This document shows positions 53,674-62,707 of a DNA stretch of 64,000 nucleotides, one piece after another. How positions within the stretch are numbered: position 1 is the first letter of the stretch; each line of letters begins with the position of its first letter. Under the pieces are notes generated by a model. The model saw only the letters and a list, made by a program, of their open reading frames with translations, was not told the DNA's origin and did not search any database. This stretch comes from Hyphomonas sediminis (GTDB taxonomy: Bacteria; Pseudomonadota; Alphaproteobacteria; Caulobacterales; Hyphomonadaceae), in assembly GCF_019679475.1 (NCBI RefSeq), contig NZ_JAIEZP010000001.1, forward strand, positions 3,422,501 through 3,486,500, given 5' to 3'. A program made the translations under genes and the position numbers.

Positions 53674-54071
53674 GCAGCAAGCTTGCCACTCAATTGATGA
53701 GATTTGCCGCCTCCGGCATAGCGAACACCTGCTTTGGGCTCGCAATCATCTACTTGGCTATGGCCGCCGGCGTGCAGTATGTGTTCGCCAATATGGTCGG
53801 ATATGCTGCGGGCCTGGGATTGAGCTTCGCCTTGAACAGGTTCTGGACCTTCGAGCGCAGGTCGGGATCAGCTCATAAAGACATAGCGCCCTTCCTGATT
53901 CTGGCATTGGCAGCTTACGGAGCAAACCTGGTCACCGTGATTGCGCTAATCGAGCTCATCAAGATTAACCCGGCAATTGCACAACTGGCGGGTGTCGCAA
54001 CCTACGCCGTCATAAATTTTGCCGGCATGAAGTATTTTGTTTTTCCATCAGATGGGGGTTCTGATCCGTGA
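53670..54071 (+). CDS. gtrA: GtrA family membrane protein
   Basis: A 133-residue protein with four membrane helices of the GtrA/DPMS family. LMRFAASGIANTCFGLAIIYLA opens the first helix, and SFALNRFWTFE is the family motif near 58. GtrA is thought to flip undecaprenyl-phosphate-glucose to the periplasm. The GTG at 53670 overlaps the methyltransferase stop by 4 bp and is preferred over an ATG at 53628; the end overlaps gtrB the same way. Confidence 0.9.
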   Translation: MSSKLATQLMRFAASGIANTCFGLAIIYLAMAAGVQYVFANMVGYAAGLGLSFALNRFWTFERRSGSAHKDIAPFLILALAAYGANLVTVIALIELIKINPAIAQLAGVATYAVINFAGMKYFVFPSDGGSDP

Positions 54072-55033
54072 ACACGCCAAACGAATTTTTGGCGCCAACT
54101 CTTTGCGTTGTGGTGCCATGTTACAACGAAAAGGAAGTCCTCGCCGAGTCCGCCGCCCGCTTGACTAGCGCCTTGGAAAGCCTTGTTTCCGCCAACCTGG
54201 TTCACGCCAACAGTTTTATTCTATTCGTGGACGATGGATCGAAGGATGAAACCTGGGCGCTGATCGAAGGAGTGGCGTCGCGCTTTGAACGCGCAGAAGG
54301 TCTTAAACTGTCTCGAAACCGTGGTCATCAGAACGCAGTTTTCGCGGGATTGATGGAGGCGAGCGCGGATGTGTTTGTATCCATAGACGCAGATCTGCAG
54401 GATGATATTTCGGTCATCGAAAAGATGGTGCGCGAACATATCGATAATAAAGTCGACATTGTGTATGGCGTGCGCGCTGATCGATCATCGGATACGCGGT
54501 TCAAACGGTTCACCGCAGAGGCGTATTACAGAATCCTCTCCGTGATGGGCGTCGAAGTGGTGTTCAACCATGCCGATTTCCGCCTTATGAGCGCCAGAAC
54601 CGTCAGGGCGCTGGGTTCTTATCGCGAGGTGCACCTTTTCCTTCGCGGGCTAGTGCCGCTCATAGGATTCAAAACCGCAACCGTAGAATATGACCGCTCG
54701 GAACGGTTCGCCGGGGAATCAAAATATCCCCTACGCAAAATGCTTTCTCTGGCTTGGGAGGGCATCACGTCGTTTTCTGCCCGCCCATTGCGCATGATAT
54801 TTCTTGCCGGCGCCAGTGTGTCGTTTTTATCCTTTATTGCAGCAATAGTCGCAATTTTTGCTAGCATTTCTGGTGCCACGATTGCCGGCTGGACCTCGAT
54901 CATGGTCATGGTCGCATTCTTGGGAGGAATACAGCTTTTGTCCATCGGTCTGATCGGAGAGTACATTGGTAAGATATATATCGAGATCAAAGATCGCCCT
55001 CGTTACTTTGTCGATGTAAGGACCCGCCCCTGA
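54068..55033 (+). CDS. gtrB: Polyprenyl-phosphate glycosyltransferase (GtrB-like)
   Basis: A 321-residue GT2 enzyme with two C-terminal helices. VVVPCYNEKEVLAESAARL, LFVDDGSKDETW, LSRNRGHQNAVFAGL and SIDADLQDD (about residue 118) are the DPM1/GtrB pattern, and YDRSERFAGESKYPLRKML is family-specific. It moves a sugar, usually glucose, from UDP-sugar to undecaprenyl phosphate. GTG start overlapping gtrA by GTGA. Confidence 0.92.
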   Translation: MNTPNEFLAPTLCVVVPCYNEKEVLAESAARLTSALESLVSANLVHANSFILFVDDGSKDETWALIEGVASRFERAEGLKLSRNRGHQNAVFAGLMEASADVFVSIDADLQDDISVIEKMVREHIDNKVDIVYGVRADRSSDTRFKRFTAEAYYRILSVMGVEVVFNHADFRLMSARTVRALGSYREVHLFLRGLVPLIGFKTATVEYDRSERFAGESKYPLRKMLSLAWEGITSFSARPLRMIFLAGASVSFLSFIAAIVAIFASISGATIAGWTSIMVMVAFLGGIQLLSIGLIGEYIGKIYIEIKDRPRYFVDVRTRP

Positions 55034-57084
55034 TGATGTCCGTCCGGGAACAGATTGCCCAGATATTCAGCGATGAACGCAAGTCGCCCCTTCTATGGGC
55101 GATTGGGATTGCTGTTTTTGCGTACTTCATTTTTATCGCGCAACACCCCCTGGGCAACCACGCGCTGAGGTTGCCCTGGCTCCATGAGAACGAGCAGATT
55201 GGAAATGGCCGGTGGCTAGGTACGTTCTTTGGCCACCTTCACTATGATGCTGACGTTCCCGTTGTTATGCCGGCCTTCTCAATCGCGCTCGGCGCGCTGG
55301 CGGCGTTAATTGCATCGCACATATGGCGTCTGGGCCGTACCCGGCTCGACAGTTTTATTGTGTTCGCCATTGTTCTCGTTTTCCCGATGAACTTGGCGTA
55401 TTTTTACTACTCGTTCATGGCACCGCTCTTCTTCGTCGCACACCTGTTTGCGGTACTTGCTGTTTTTGTCATGGACAGATGGAGTATCTGGCGGATAGCG
55501 GCGGGTGCACTTCTCGTCTTGTTGACGCTTGCCAGCTATCAGGCTTCCATATCCTTATTCGGAATACTGACGTTTACTGCCCCAATTGCGTCATTCTTGC
55601 TTACGCGCGGAAATCCGGACAATGTGGAAATCCGTGCTCAGTGCATTATCCTGACCGCGAGAGTAATCGGGGCCGCTCTCGGGGGAGTTGGCTATCTTCT
55701 GAGCCTGAAATACTTCAAGGTCGGGTCCTCCCAGTCACTGAATTTCGACAGCATTTCCGACGCAATCGAACGGGTCAGATACGTGTCCGTTTCCGCATTC
55801 GAGCATCTGTGGATCACTCAGCCGGACATGCTGGCGCCGCTCAAGATATCCCTTCTGATCGCACTTACCGCCGCGATTGCCCTTTCCGCAGTAGTTTTAT
55901 GGCGGTCTCCGCTGAAGGCCGTGATTACAATCGGCTTGTGGATTGGCGCAATCATTTCGTCGAAGGCAATCTTCCTCATTTCCGATCCGACCGGATCAAT
56001 ATTCGAGTACAGATATAACGGCGCGCTTGCTTATCTTCACGCCTTCTCGTTTGCCGTGCTTCTGTTCCTGTTCTGGCGTCCGGGCGTTCTGCGGTTTTGC
56101 ATTGTTGGTGCCACCGGTGTGCTGATCATGACAATGGTTCAGGCAGATCTGGTTCGTCAAAGCGTACTGACACGCGGTGAAGCTCACGATCTGGCCATAG
56201 CAAACCGCGTTCTAGCACGCATAGAGCAACTCGACACATTCGACCCAAATCGTACTTATGATCTGATCCGCATCGGACGATATTCGTCCTTCAGATACAA
56301 GCTGATGACAGCGGGCGGCTGGAAGGTGGACCGGGCGGGCGATGGGCACATGGATTATGGCGAAGTTACAGATCGCTGGGTCGATGAAGATGCGTTTCGT
56401 CTGGTTGGTGCCCGGATCAAGTTCCAGCAATCCTCCTCCGACCCCCGATACTCGGCCAAGTATGCCGAAATATCTCAAAGCAGCATACTCGACGGTCGCG
56501 AGCCATGGCCCGCACCCTCCTCTGTATTTATATCAGGCGATCGTATTATTGTGCTCATGGAGAATCCCAAGGCCACCAAAACCGTCGAAGGGACGCCGGT
56601 CGAGTTCGTAGAGGGAGGCTCCCTGAACCTTACGCCGCTCCCGGACAGGTGGAGATCAATTGGCGGTGGCCCGCCAAGCATACGTGTTACACCTGAGGGC
56701 CTGGACTTTTCGTCTGGCCAGGGCGGCATATCCGTTGAAGCACTCGATGTATCGCCGGGAGAAAGTTTCATACTGACCTACGCGGGGAAAATCCTTGATG
56801 CAGGAAACAATGGTGTGCCGCTGTCGTTTGCTGTCGGCCCTGTCTTCCTGGATGCAGATGGCAAAGTGGTTGGCTGGTGGTCTAGCGAGGCGGGCCGCAA
56901 GGCCGTCGCGCAGGCGAATGCGGATGGTACATTTTCTTTCGAAAGGGCCGTTGTCGCCCCCGACAGCGCGACGAGCGCTCATTTGGGCTTCCACGGCCCA
57001 TATTCCCCTGACGGAAAAGCGAATAATGGTCGCATCCGGATCAACTCTGCAGCGTTGATCCGGAATACTGATTCAGCAGACTAG
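55033..57084 (+). CDS. GtrII-like membrane glucosyltransferase with periplasmic C-terminal domain
   Basis: A 683-residue protein. About eleven helices (residues 20-375) contain NGRWLGTFFGHLHYDADVP and the IFEYRYNGALAYLHAF region, as in the Glucos_trans_II family of O-antigen-modifying transferases. A soluble periplasmic part follows (about 400-683), probably beta-sandwich, of unknown function. It would move the lipid-linked sugar onto the glycan. The start overlaps the gtrB stop (TGATG). Its 3' end overlaps the next, convergent gene by 4 bp. Confidence 0.82.
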   Translation: MMSVREQIAQIFSDERKSPLLWAIGIAVFAYFIFIAQHPLGNHALRLPWLHENEQIGNGRWLGTFFGHLHYDADVPVVMPAFSIALGALAALIASHIWRLGRTRLDSFIVFAIVLVFPMNLAYFYYSFMAPLFFVAHLFAVLAVFVMDRWSIWRIAAGALLVLLTLASYQASISLFGILTFTAPIASFLLTRGNPDNVEIRAQCIILTARVIGAALGGVGYLLSLKYFKVGSSQSLNFDSISDAIERVRYVSVSAFEHLWITQPDMLAPLKISLLIALTAAIALSAVVLWRSPLKAVITIGLWIGAIISSKAIFLISDPTGSIFEYRYNGALAYLHAFSFAVLLFLFWRPGVLRFCIVGATGVLIMTMVQADLVRQSVLTRGEAHDLAIANRVLARIEQLDTFDPNRTYDLIRIGRYSSFRYKLMTAGGWKVDRAGDGHMDYGEVTDRWVDEDAFRLVGARIKFQQSSSDPRYSAKYAEISQSSILDGREPWPAPSSVFISGDRIIVLMENPKATKTVEGTPVEFVEGGSLNLTPLPDRWRSIGGGPPSIRVTPEGLDFSSGQGGISVEALDVSPGESFILTYAGKILDAGNNGVPLSFAVGPVFLDADGKVVGWWSSEAGRKAVAQANADGTFSFERAVVAPDSATSAHLGFHGPYSPDGKANNGRIRINSAALIRNTDSAD

Positions 57085-60000
57085 CCTGCAATCTCTTTCA
57101 TGATCTCGGACACCACTCTTCCGCGTTCGCGGTTTAGGGTTTCCGGGTCGCTGAAGAGGTGGGCGAGCGTCTTTTGGGTGGCGAGATAGGCGCGGGCGAA
57201 TTCCAGGTCAGGCTCGAAACCATCAATCATCGCGGCGGCGCTTTCTTCGGAATGTCCATATAGGTTGAGGAACCCGCCCTCCGGGCACACTTCGTGCAGC
57301 CTGTGGCGGGGCTCCGCATAATAAAGGGGCACACCAAGGACAGCGAAGGCATCGAACACCTTCTCCGTGATGTAGTCCGGATGGTGGGTGTTCTCAACGC
57401 CAGACACAATGAGCGCCCGCTGATCCAGCGCCGACAATTTGTCGAGATGCCAGTCCACAAGACTTTGCCGGCGCACGGCATTGGGATTCCATCCCTGCCC
57501 TACACGGACAACCGGGCCGCGCGAGACCGCCTCGGCAAGGCGTGTGCGCCAGGCGCATAGGCCGCGAACACCGAGCTCTGGCCGATAAAGGTCGAACCGG
57601 TCTTCCAGGCGGCGCTCCGCATAGAATGCAGACCGGATTGAAGCGCTCTGCCACCGGGAGAGAATCTCCTCAGCGCTCAGCGCTGCATTTCTCTGGAACA
57701 GCCGGGAATAACGCGCAAAAAATTTGTCTTCCGTGGTTATGAAGTAGGGTAGCTTTTCAAACGCAAAGACATTGGAATTCACGTGATTGACAACTGAATA
57801 GGCAATTTTCAGTTCCCCAGCCCCAGCATGCCCCATCTGCTTATCGAGCACACCACTCCAAACGGTGTCCCAGAGGGGTTCTTCCGACACCACAAGAAAA
57901 TTCATCTCCGGTCGGACCGATGCTTTTTGCGCAAGCTCAGCGGCCTCTCCTCTGAAATCCGTGTCGAAACCGGTCACGACAACATCGGCCTTCCAGATAT
58001 CATCCTGATAATCCACGCGCTGCTCAAAGAGACGCCGATAGGGCGCATAATACATCGGTGTACGGTTGCCGTGCCGACCGAAGAGATGAATTTGTGGCCG
58101 GCGAAAGCGCGCCACACGCAGCGTTTGAGACTCGCTCTGTTCCGGAAGGTCCAATCCGGCGGCCACCCACATTTGAGCCGCCTTCGCCGCAAGCTTTGAA
58201 TCCGAGCAACGCATCAGCGCGCACTCAGCCGCGCCTTGCAAGATACGGTCTTGCCTCACAGCGGCAGCAAAGGAACTGGAATCCAGCGCCAAACGTCCGA
58301 CACACAGTTTCAGGAAACTGACCAAATCATGGTCCGACGGAGACGCTGAAGACGCAATATTTTCCGCCAACTGATGAAGCGGTGGCCCTTGCTCCGTCTT
58401 GGCGTGCGCGCGGCTCGCCACCTCCAGATAAAAGTCCTGTATATCAGCAACAAAACACTCTGGCCCATAGAGCATCCAGAGCTGCGCCAGATGCGCACGC
58501 ATACTCGCCAGCAGGGCCGGATCGGCAGCGATGGCTTCAAGACGCCCGGGCAACGCCGCAATATCCTCAGGCGTTTCACGGCAAAAAACCGCGGCGTTTT
58601 TCCAAAGCGCCTCATCCCCCGGCACTTTATAAGTATCGGCGAGGATAACCGGTATAGCGCCAGCGCCAATGGACTCCCAAAGCCGGATGGAATTTGGTCC
58701 CGACCCTGATGGACAAAGCGAAAAGACACTATCCTGCAACAATTGGCGGAAAGCGTTGCTGGCCTCTTCGTCCACCAGGCCGGCGCTGTCTGTCGCAGAC
58801 TGACGGATCTGCAAATCATAGACTATCTTCTGGTAATGCCACCCATCCTTGCCCGTCACGAAACCGCGGGGATGCCCCGAAAGCTTTTTTAGAATCCAGT
58901 TCCGCGACTGTGTAAGATACCACTGATTGCTCTTTGCTCCAACAAATGAGAACAAATATGGACGGTGCCTTTTAAAGTCCGGACTCGGCAAATCAATGCA
59001 TTGAACCGGATACAGTGGAAATGGGTGAATGCGAAGTTTCTTTCCGGAGGAAGTTTCGATCTCATCCTGCCCAATATCGGCATGCGACCAGAATACATCG
59101 GTCACACCAGATTGCGTCAAATAATCGGCATACTGAAGCATGTGTATGTGCTGGCATACAGTAACCACGTAGTCGCAGCCGCGCTCTGCCACGCGAAGTT
59201 TGGCCAACGAGTCAGCAAGACCGCTTCCCCGATCAAACTTTGAATTGATTTGATCAAACAAGGTTGCCCAAGGAAAGGCCAGATAACAAACGCCCTTCAC
59301 CCGGGGCAGCAGCTCGCGCGCTTTTGAAAAGGCATAGAGTTCGGTAATGGCTGGGAATTGCCATTCGGCGTTATACGCGATGAATTCAGATTTTGGGCCG
59401 GTGATACCTGCAGGGGGACTTTGATCGTCGACAATAAATCCAGCAACCCTGGCGACATCCACTCGGACCTTCGGAGCCCCCTTTTTATACTCTGCCTCAA
59501 GACGTTTTGCCTCTACATCGCCAAACCTCACAATCAACCGATGCTTGAGGTGCATGGACAGATCGCGCTCTGTTGTCCGCAGAGTTCGGCTAGCAAAATC
59601 CACGGATAGGCGCTTCTGGCTTAATTCGCGACCAATCAGCCCGACTAGACATTGAGCTCGCTGTTCGTCAGCTATAATGCCGGAGATCTCCGCCATATAT
59701 GCATCCCGTTGAGCTTTGCTGAGTTGCCCCTCCCGCTCGTGGAAGAGTCCCAACGGATAGCCGACCTGAAAAAGCTCTTCTGTTTGGGCAAATTTTCTCC
59801 AGAGATTCCAGTCTCCCGCCAAACGAAACGAAGAAAAATCATGTCCAGCATCTATTGTCGCCCAGAGCGATGCCCTGAAAAAAGTTCCTTCTTGCTGAAC
59901 AAACTCCCAATGTTTGCCATCGCAAAGGCCCTGCTTGATTACAGCTGACGCCATTCGCCTATCAGCTTGGCCTACTATACTCCCCTCACTGATTATTGTC

Positions 60001-60419
60001 GCCGTTCCGGCCACCCAACTTATTTCGCCTTTCTGCGGGTCCGCATCGATGAGTGACATCAAGGCGCAGGCGCCCGGCGCCAGCATGTCGTCGGCGTTGA
60101 TCCAGGTCAGCCAGTCCGAATCCGCGAACTCGAATTTCGAAAAGCCTCGTGCGATTGCGTCGTACATACCCTTGTCCGGCACGCTTTCATACGTGAAGCG
60201 AATGGCCTTGCAGAACAATGGCCACTGCCCTTCCTCGATGCGCCGCTTCCAGAGCTCAAGACGCTCAAGGGTGTCATCTGTCGATCCCCCGTCCTGGACA
60301 TGATAGTCGATTTCAAACGGGCCAGCCTGATTGAGGACACTGGATATCGTCTGGTCGATCGTTGCCGCAGCATTGAAACAAGGCGTGACAATACAAATGC
60401 GTGTGGGAAATGTGGTCAT
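57081..60419 (-). CDS. Three-module glycosyltransferase (GT2, exostosin-like, GT10-like)
   Basis: A 1112-residue protein. Residues 1-245 are GT2-like: ICIVTPCFNAAATIDQTISS, VQDGGSTDDTLERL, and INADD (108-112). The middle (about 370-690) looks like an exostosin/GT47-type module (FSFVGAKSNQWYLTQSRNWI, LCPSGSGPNSIRLWESIGAGAIPVIL). The end (about 800-1110) carries the GT10 fucosyltransferase motif VENTHHPDYITEKVFDAFA near 1008-1026. It could build several linkages of one glycan, with fucose supplied by gmd-fcl. Its start overlaps the upstream coiled-coil gene by ATGA. Confidence 0.85.
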   Translation of the reverse strand: MTTFPTRICIVTPCFNAAATIDQTISSVLNQAGPFEIDYHVQDGGSTDDTLERLELWKRRIEEGQWPLFCKAIRFTYESVPDKGMYDAIARGFSKFEFADSDWLTWINADDMLAPGACALMSLIDADPQKGEISWVAGTATIISEGSIVGQADRRMASAVIKQGLCDGKHWEFVQQEGTFFRASLWATIDAGHDFSSFRLAGDWNLWRKFAQTEELFQVGYPLGLFHEREGQLSKAQRDAYMAEISGIIADEQRAQCLVGLIGRELSQKRLSVDFASRTLRTTERDLSMHLKHRLIVRFGDVEAKRLEAEYKKGAPKVRVDVARVAGFIVDDQSPPAGITGPKSEFIAYNAEWQFPAITELYAFSKARELLPRVKGVCYLAFPWATLFDQINSKFDRGSGLADSLAKLRVAERGCDYVVTVCQHIHMLQYADYLTQSGVTDVFWSHADIGQDEIETSSGKKLRIHPFPLYPVQCIDLPSPDFKRHRPYLFSFVGAKSNQWYLTQSRNWILKKLSGHPRGFVTGKDGWHYQKIVYDLQIRQSATDSAGLVDEEASNAFRQLLQDSVFSLCPSGSGPNSIRLWESIGAGAIPVILADTYKVPGDEALWKNAAVFCRETPEDIAALPGRLEAIAADPALLASMRAHLAQLWMLYGPECFVADIQDFYLEVASRAHAKTEQGPPLHQLAENIASSASPSDHDLVSFLKLCVGRLALDSSSFAAAVRQDRILQGAAECALMRCSDSKLAAKAAQMWVAAGLDLPEQSESQTLRVARFRRPQIHLFGRHGNRTPMYYAPYRRLFEQRVDYQDDIWKADVVVTGFDTDFRGEAAELAQKASVRPEMNFLVVSEEPLWDTVWSGVLDKQMGHAGAGELKIAYSVVNHVNSNVFAFEKLPYFITTEDKFFARYSRLFQRNAALSAEEILSRWQSASIRSAFYAERRLEDRFDLYRPELGVRGLCAWRTRLAEAVSRGPVVRVGQGWNPNAVRRQSLVDWHLDKLSALDQRALIVSGVENTHHPDYITEKVFDAFAVLGVPLYYAEPRHRLHEVCPEGGFLNLYGHSEESAAAMIDGFEPDLEFARAYLATQKTLAHLFSDPETLNRERGRVVSEIMKEIAG

Positions 60420-61807
60420 TCGGATCGATGAATCTTTCTGCCTTCAGCTTTTCCAAGCCGCAGGTAATGGACAAGCGGATTGATACCGGCCTGCGCAACA
60501 TCCGGATTGTCATCCAGATACCGGCGGGACGAGAATTCGGGCCCGGCGTCCCGTCCTTCCTGGCCACCATACCGGACGAAATGAAGCGCCGGGTTGGCAC
60601 CCGCTGTTCTGACATCCGCGTTCTTTTCGAGATACCATTGGCGATCGAAAAGGCCTGATGCGGCGACCAGCCTTGCCTCCTGTTGAAGCCTGAGCCAGGT
60701 CCGCGGCTTGAATCGCGATTTTGCAGCCGGCGGCTTTTCAATGCGCGGGCGGAGCCCCCTTGCTGGAGATGGGGGGGCCGCCGACGCCGCTGGCGGAGCC
60801 AATATTGTTGCTGAACGCGCCTCAAGTAACTCGGCCCTGGCCTGAATAAGGTCTGCCTGGACATTCTGTGCGCGCATTCGATGGGAGGTGGCCTCGGCGG
60901 TCTTGGTTTCTGCGAGAGCCTGAATGTCGGAGAAGATATCCCGAAGCTGCGCAACTTCCGCCTCAAGCTCGGCTACATGGGCCGCGCGATTGTCCAGGGG
61001 GTCTGTTTCGGCGCCCCTGCTTTCATGAGAGGCTTTTATCTGTCGGCGCAGATCCTGCGCAGCCCTTTCTGCCAGAAAGGCGGCCTGGCGCATCGCGGCC
61101 GCCTCTTCCTTCGTGCGCTGGAGGATTTCCTGGTCTTTAATCAGTAAGCGGTATTTTTCAGCCACTTGATCCAACTCGCCAACCCGCCACTCCGCAGCTG
61201 AGGCAAGGGGAAGCGCCATGGCGCTGAGGCTATCCTCCAAGCTTCGAACAGAAGGCATTTGATTGGCGAGAGCGCCGCCCAGCAATCTGTATACAGGCTG
61301 GGGCAATACGTTGCCGAGCGGCTTTCCGCTCAGGTCAGCCAGATCAAACATGAATTTGTCCGCGCAGGCCTGCAGCATGTCCCGGGGCGCCGCCAGCGCT
61401 TCATCAATCCGGATCAGGATCGTTCGCTGCTGATTGGCCTTGGCAAATTCCAACAGGCCTCTCCCTTCCCGAAGCCAGTTCTCCGCCGCGTCGGCTGCCG
61501 TTTCGCCTGCCTCCATCCGACGCGCGATCCCAACAGCAGCGGGCTCATAAACAATCAGACACCGCCGGCCCGGATCTTCAGACAGCAAAATCTCGAACAT
61601 GGCCCAGGGTTTTGTCGCCTGCGTGACAAAGAGGGCTGAACTGGAAATCGCTTTCAGCTGCTGCCGGAATTTTTCCAAAAGATCGGCATTTGTGGCGCCA
61701 TCGACACTAATGGGTGACACATTGACCACCCGCTCCCCGAAGGCGGAAATCAGGGGCTGAAGACTGCCTTGATACTGCTTGCCCTGAATGGCAACGAGGA
61801 CATGCAT
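60416..61807 (-). CDS. Coiled-coil protein with C-terminal NPDV-type repeats
   Basis: 463 residues in three parts. The N-terminal 200 residues resemble a sulfotransferase-like fold but show no obvious PAPS loop. A coiled coil covers about 205-325 (heptads such as LDQVAEKYRLLIKDQEILQ). After a Pro/Arg linker come two repeats of about 35 residues near 395-460: YLEKNADVRTAGANPALHFV and YLDDNPDVAQAGINPLVHYL, each ending GxxEGR. Such repeats accompany glycosyltransferases in other bacteria. It is coupled to the three-module glycosyltransferase by a 4-bp overlap and may scaffold it. Confidence 0.75.
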   Translation of the reverse strand: MHVLVAIQGKQYQGSLQPLISAFGERVVNVSPISVDGATNADLLEKFRQQLKAISSSALFVTQATKPWAMFEILLSEDPGRRCLIVYEPAAVGIARRMEAGETAADAAENWLREGRGLLEFAKANQQRTILIRIDEALAAPRDMLQACADKFMFDLADLSGKPLGNVLPQPVYRLLGGALANQMPSVRSLEDSLSAMALPLASAAEWRVGELDQVAEKYRLLIKDQEILQRTKEEAAAMRQAAFLAERAAQDLRRQIKASHESRGAETDPLDNRAAHVAELEAEVAQLRDIFSDIQALAETKTAEATSHRMRAQNVQADLIQARAELLEARSATILAPPAASAAPPSPARGLRPRIEKPPAAKSRFKPRTWLRLQQEARLVAASGLFDRQWYLEKNADVRTAGANPALHFVRYGGQEGRDAGPEFSSRRYLDDNPDVAQAGINPLVHYLRLGKAEGRKIHRSE

Positions 61808-61948
61808 CCTGGCAACTCCACACTTTCTGGTCGGCTTCCACCATGCCTCAGGTTCACATGAACCCGTAACAGTTCCATTGCTTTACAAGGCACTTATCAA
61901 TAGCGAGAACGAGCTAATTGTATCAAGGTAGAATTCCAAGAGGATATT

Positions 61949-62677
61949 ATGGTCTTTAACTTTCTAAGGGGGAAAAAAGACGTGCAGAGACATCCGCTGA
62001 AAACGCATTCCTTTCGTGTCCTCAAGGAGATGGGCGTACCTGTTGAAACAGTAATAGACGTCGGCATTCTATCTTCGACATACGAACTCATTCATGCCTA
62101 TGGAACCGTGCCACAGATCCTCATTGAGCCGATTGTTGAATTCGAGGATAGAATCCGCGCCACCTACGACAAACACAAGGTCAATTATGAACTGATCAAG
62201 GTTGCAGCGTCCGATTCGGACGGTGAGGCATTGATGAGAACGAGCTCCGTGCGGGACGGCGTTGATATTACGCACGCGCGGATGACTGAGGATGAAACCA
62301 TCGCAGGTAGTTACCGCACCGTCCCCAAGCGCAAGGTTGATACGCTTGTTGCGGAGCGTAATCTGGCAAAGCCCTACCTCCTGAAGATTGACGTGGACGG
62401 CGCAGAACTCGAGATCCTAAAGGGCGCGGAAAACACGCTGAAAGACTGCAGCGTCATCTGTATCGAAACCAGCCCAGTTAACTTCTACCAACGTTCAGAG
62501 GCCATAAGAAAGCACGGTTTCCAGCTCTTCGATCTGGTTGACATTTGCTACTACAATAATCGGCTCATCCAGATGGATGCGATCTTTGTAAAGACGGATA
62601 TCATTCTGGAGAGAAAGCTCGAGATCTATCGGGACGGTTTCGATATCTCGAAATGGAACGCTTACGATCCAAAGTAA
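61949..62677 (+). CDS. FkbM family methyltransferase
   Basis: A 242-residue SAM-dependent methyltransferase. VIDVGILSSTYELIHAYG (about residues 35-52) is motif I, ILIEPIVEFEDRIRATY the acidic loop, and LLKIDVDGAELEILKGAENTL (about 147) the FkbM signature. These enzymes methylate sugar hydroxyls in glycans or natural products. AGAGGA lies 6 nt before the ATG. It lies alone on the plus strand between two minus-strand genes, and looks AT-richer than most of the window. Confidence 0.9.
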   Translation: MVFNFLRGKKDVQRHPLKTHSFRVLKEMGVPVETVIDVGILSSTYELIHAYGTVPQILIEPIVEFEDRIRATYDKHKVNYELIKVAASDSDGEALMRTSSVRDGVDITHARMTEDETIAGSYRTVPKRKVDTLVAERNLAKPYLLKIDVDGAELEILKGAENTLKDCSVICIETSPVNFYQRSEAIRKHGFQLFDLVDICYYNNRLIQMDAIFVKTDIILERKLEIYRDGFDISKWNAYDPK

Positions 62678-62707
62678 ATTTCCTCAAATGGTCAGCGCCC
62701 CGCGCGG

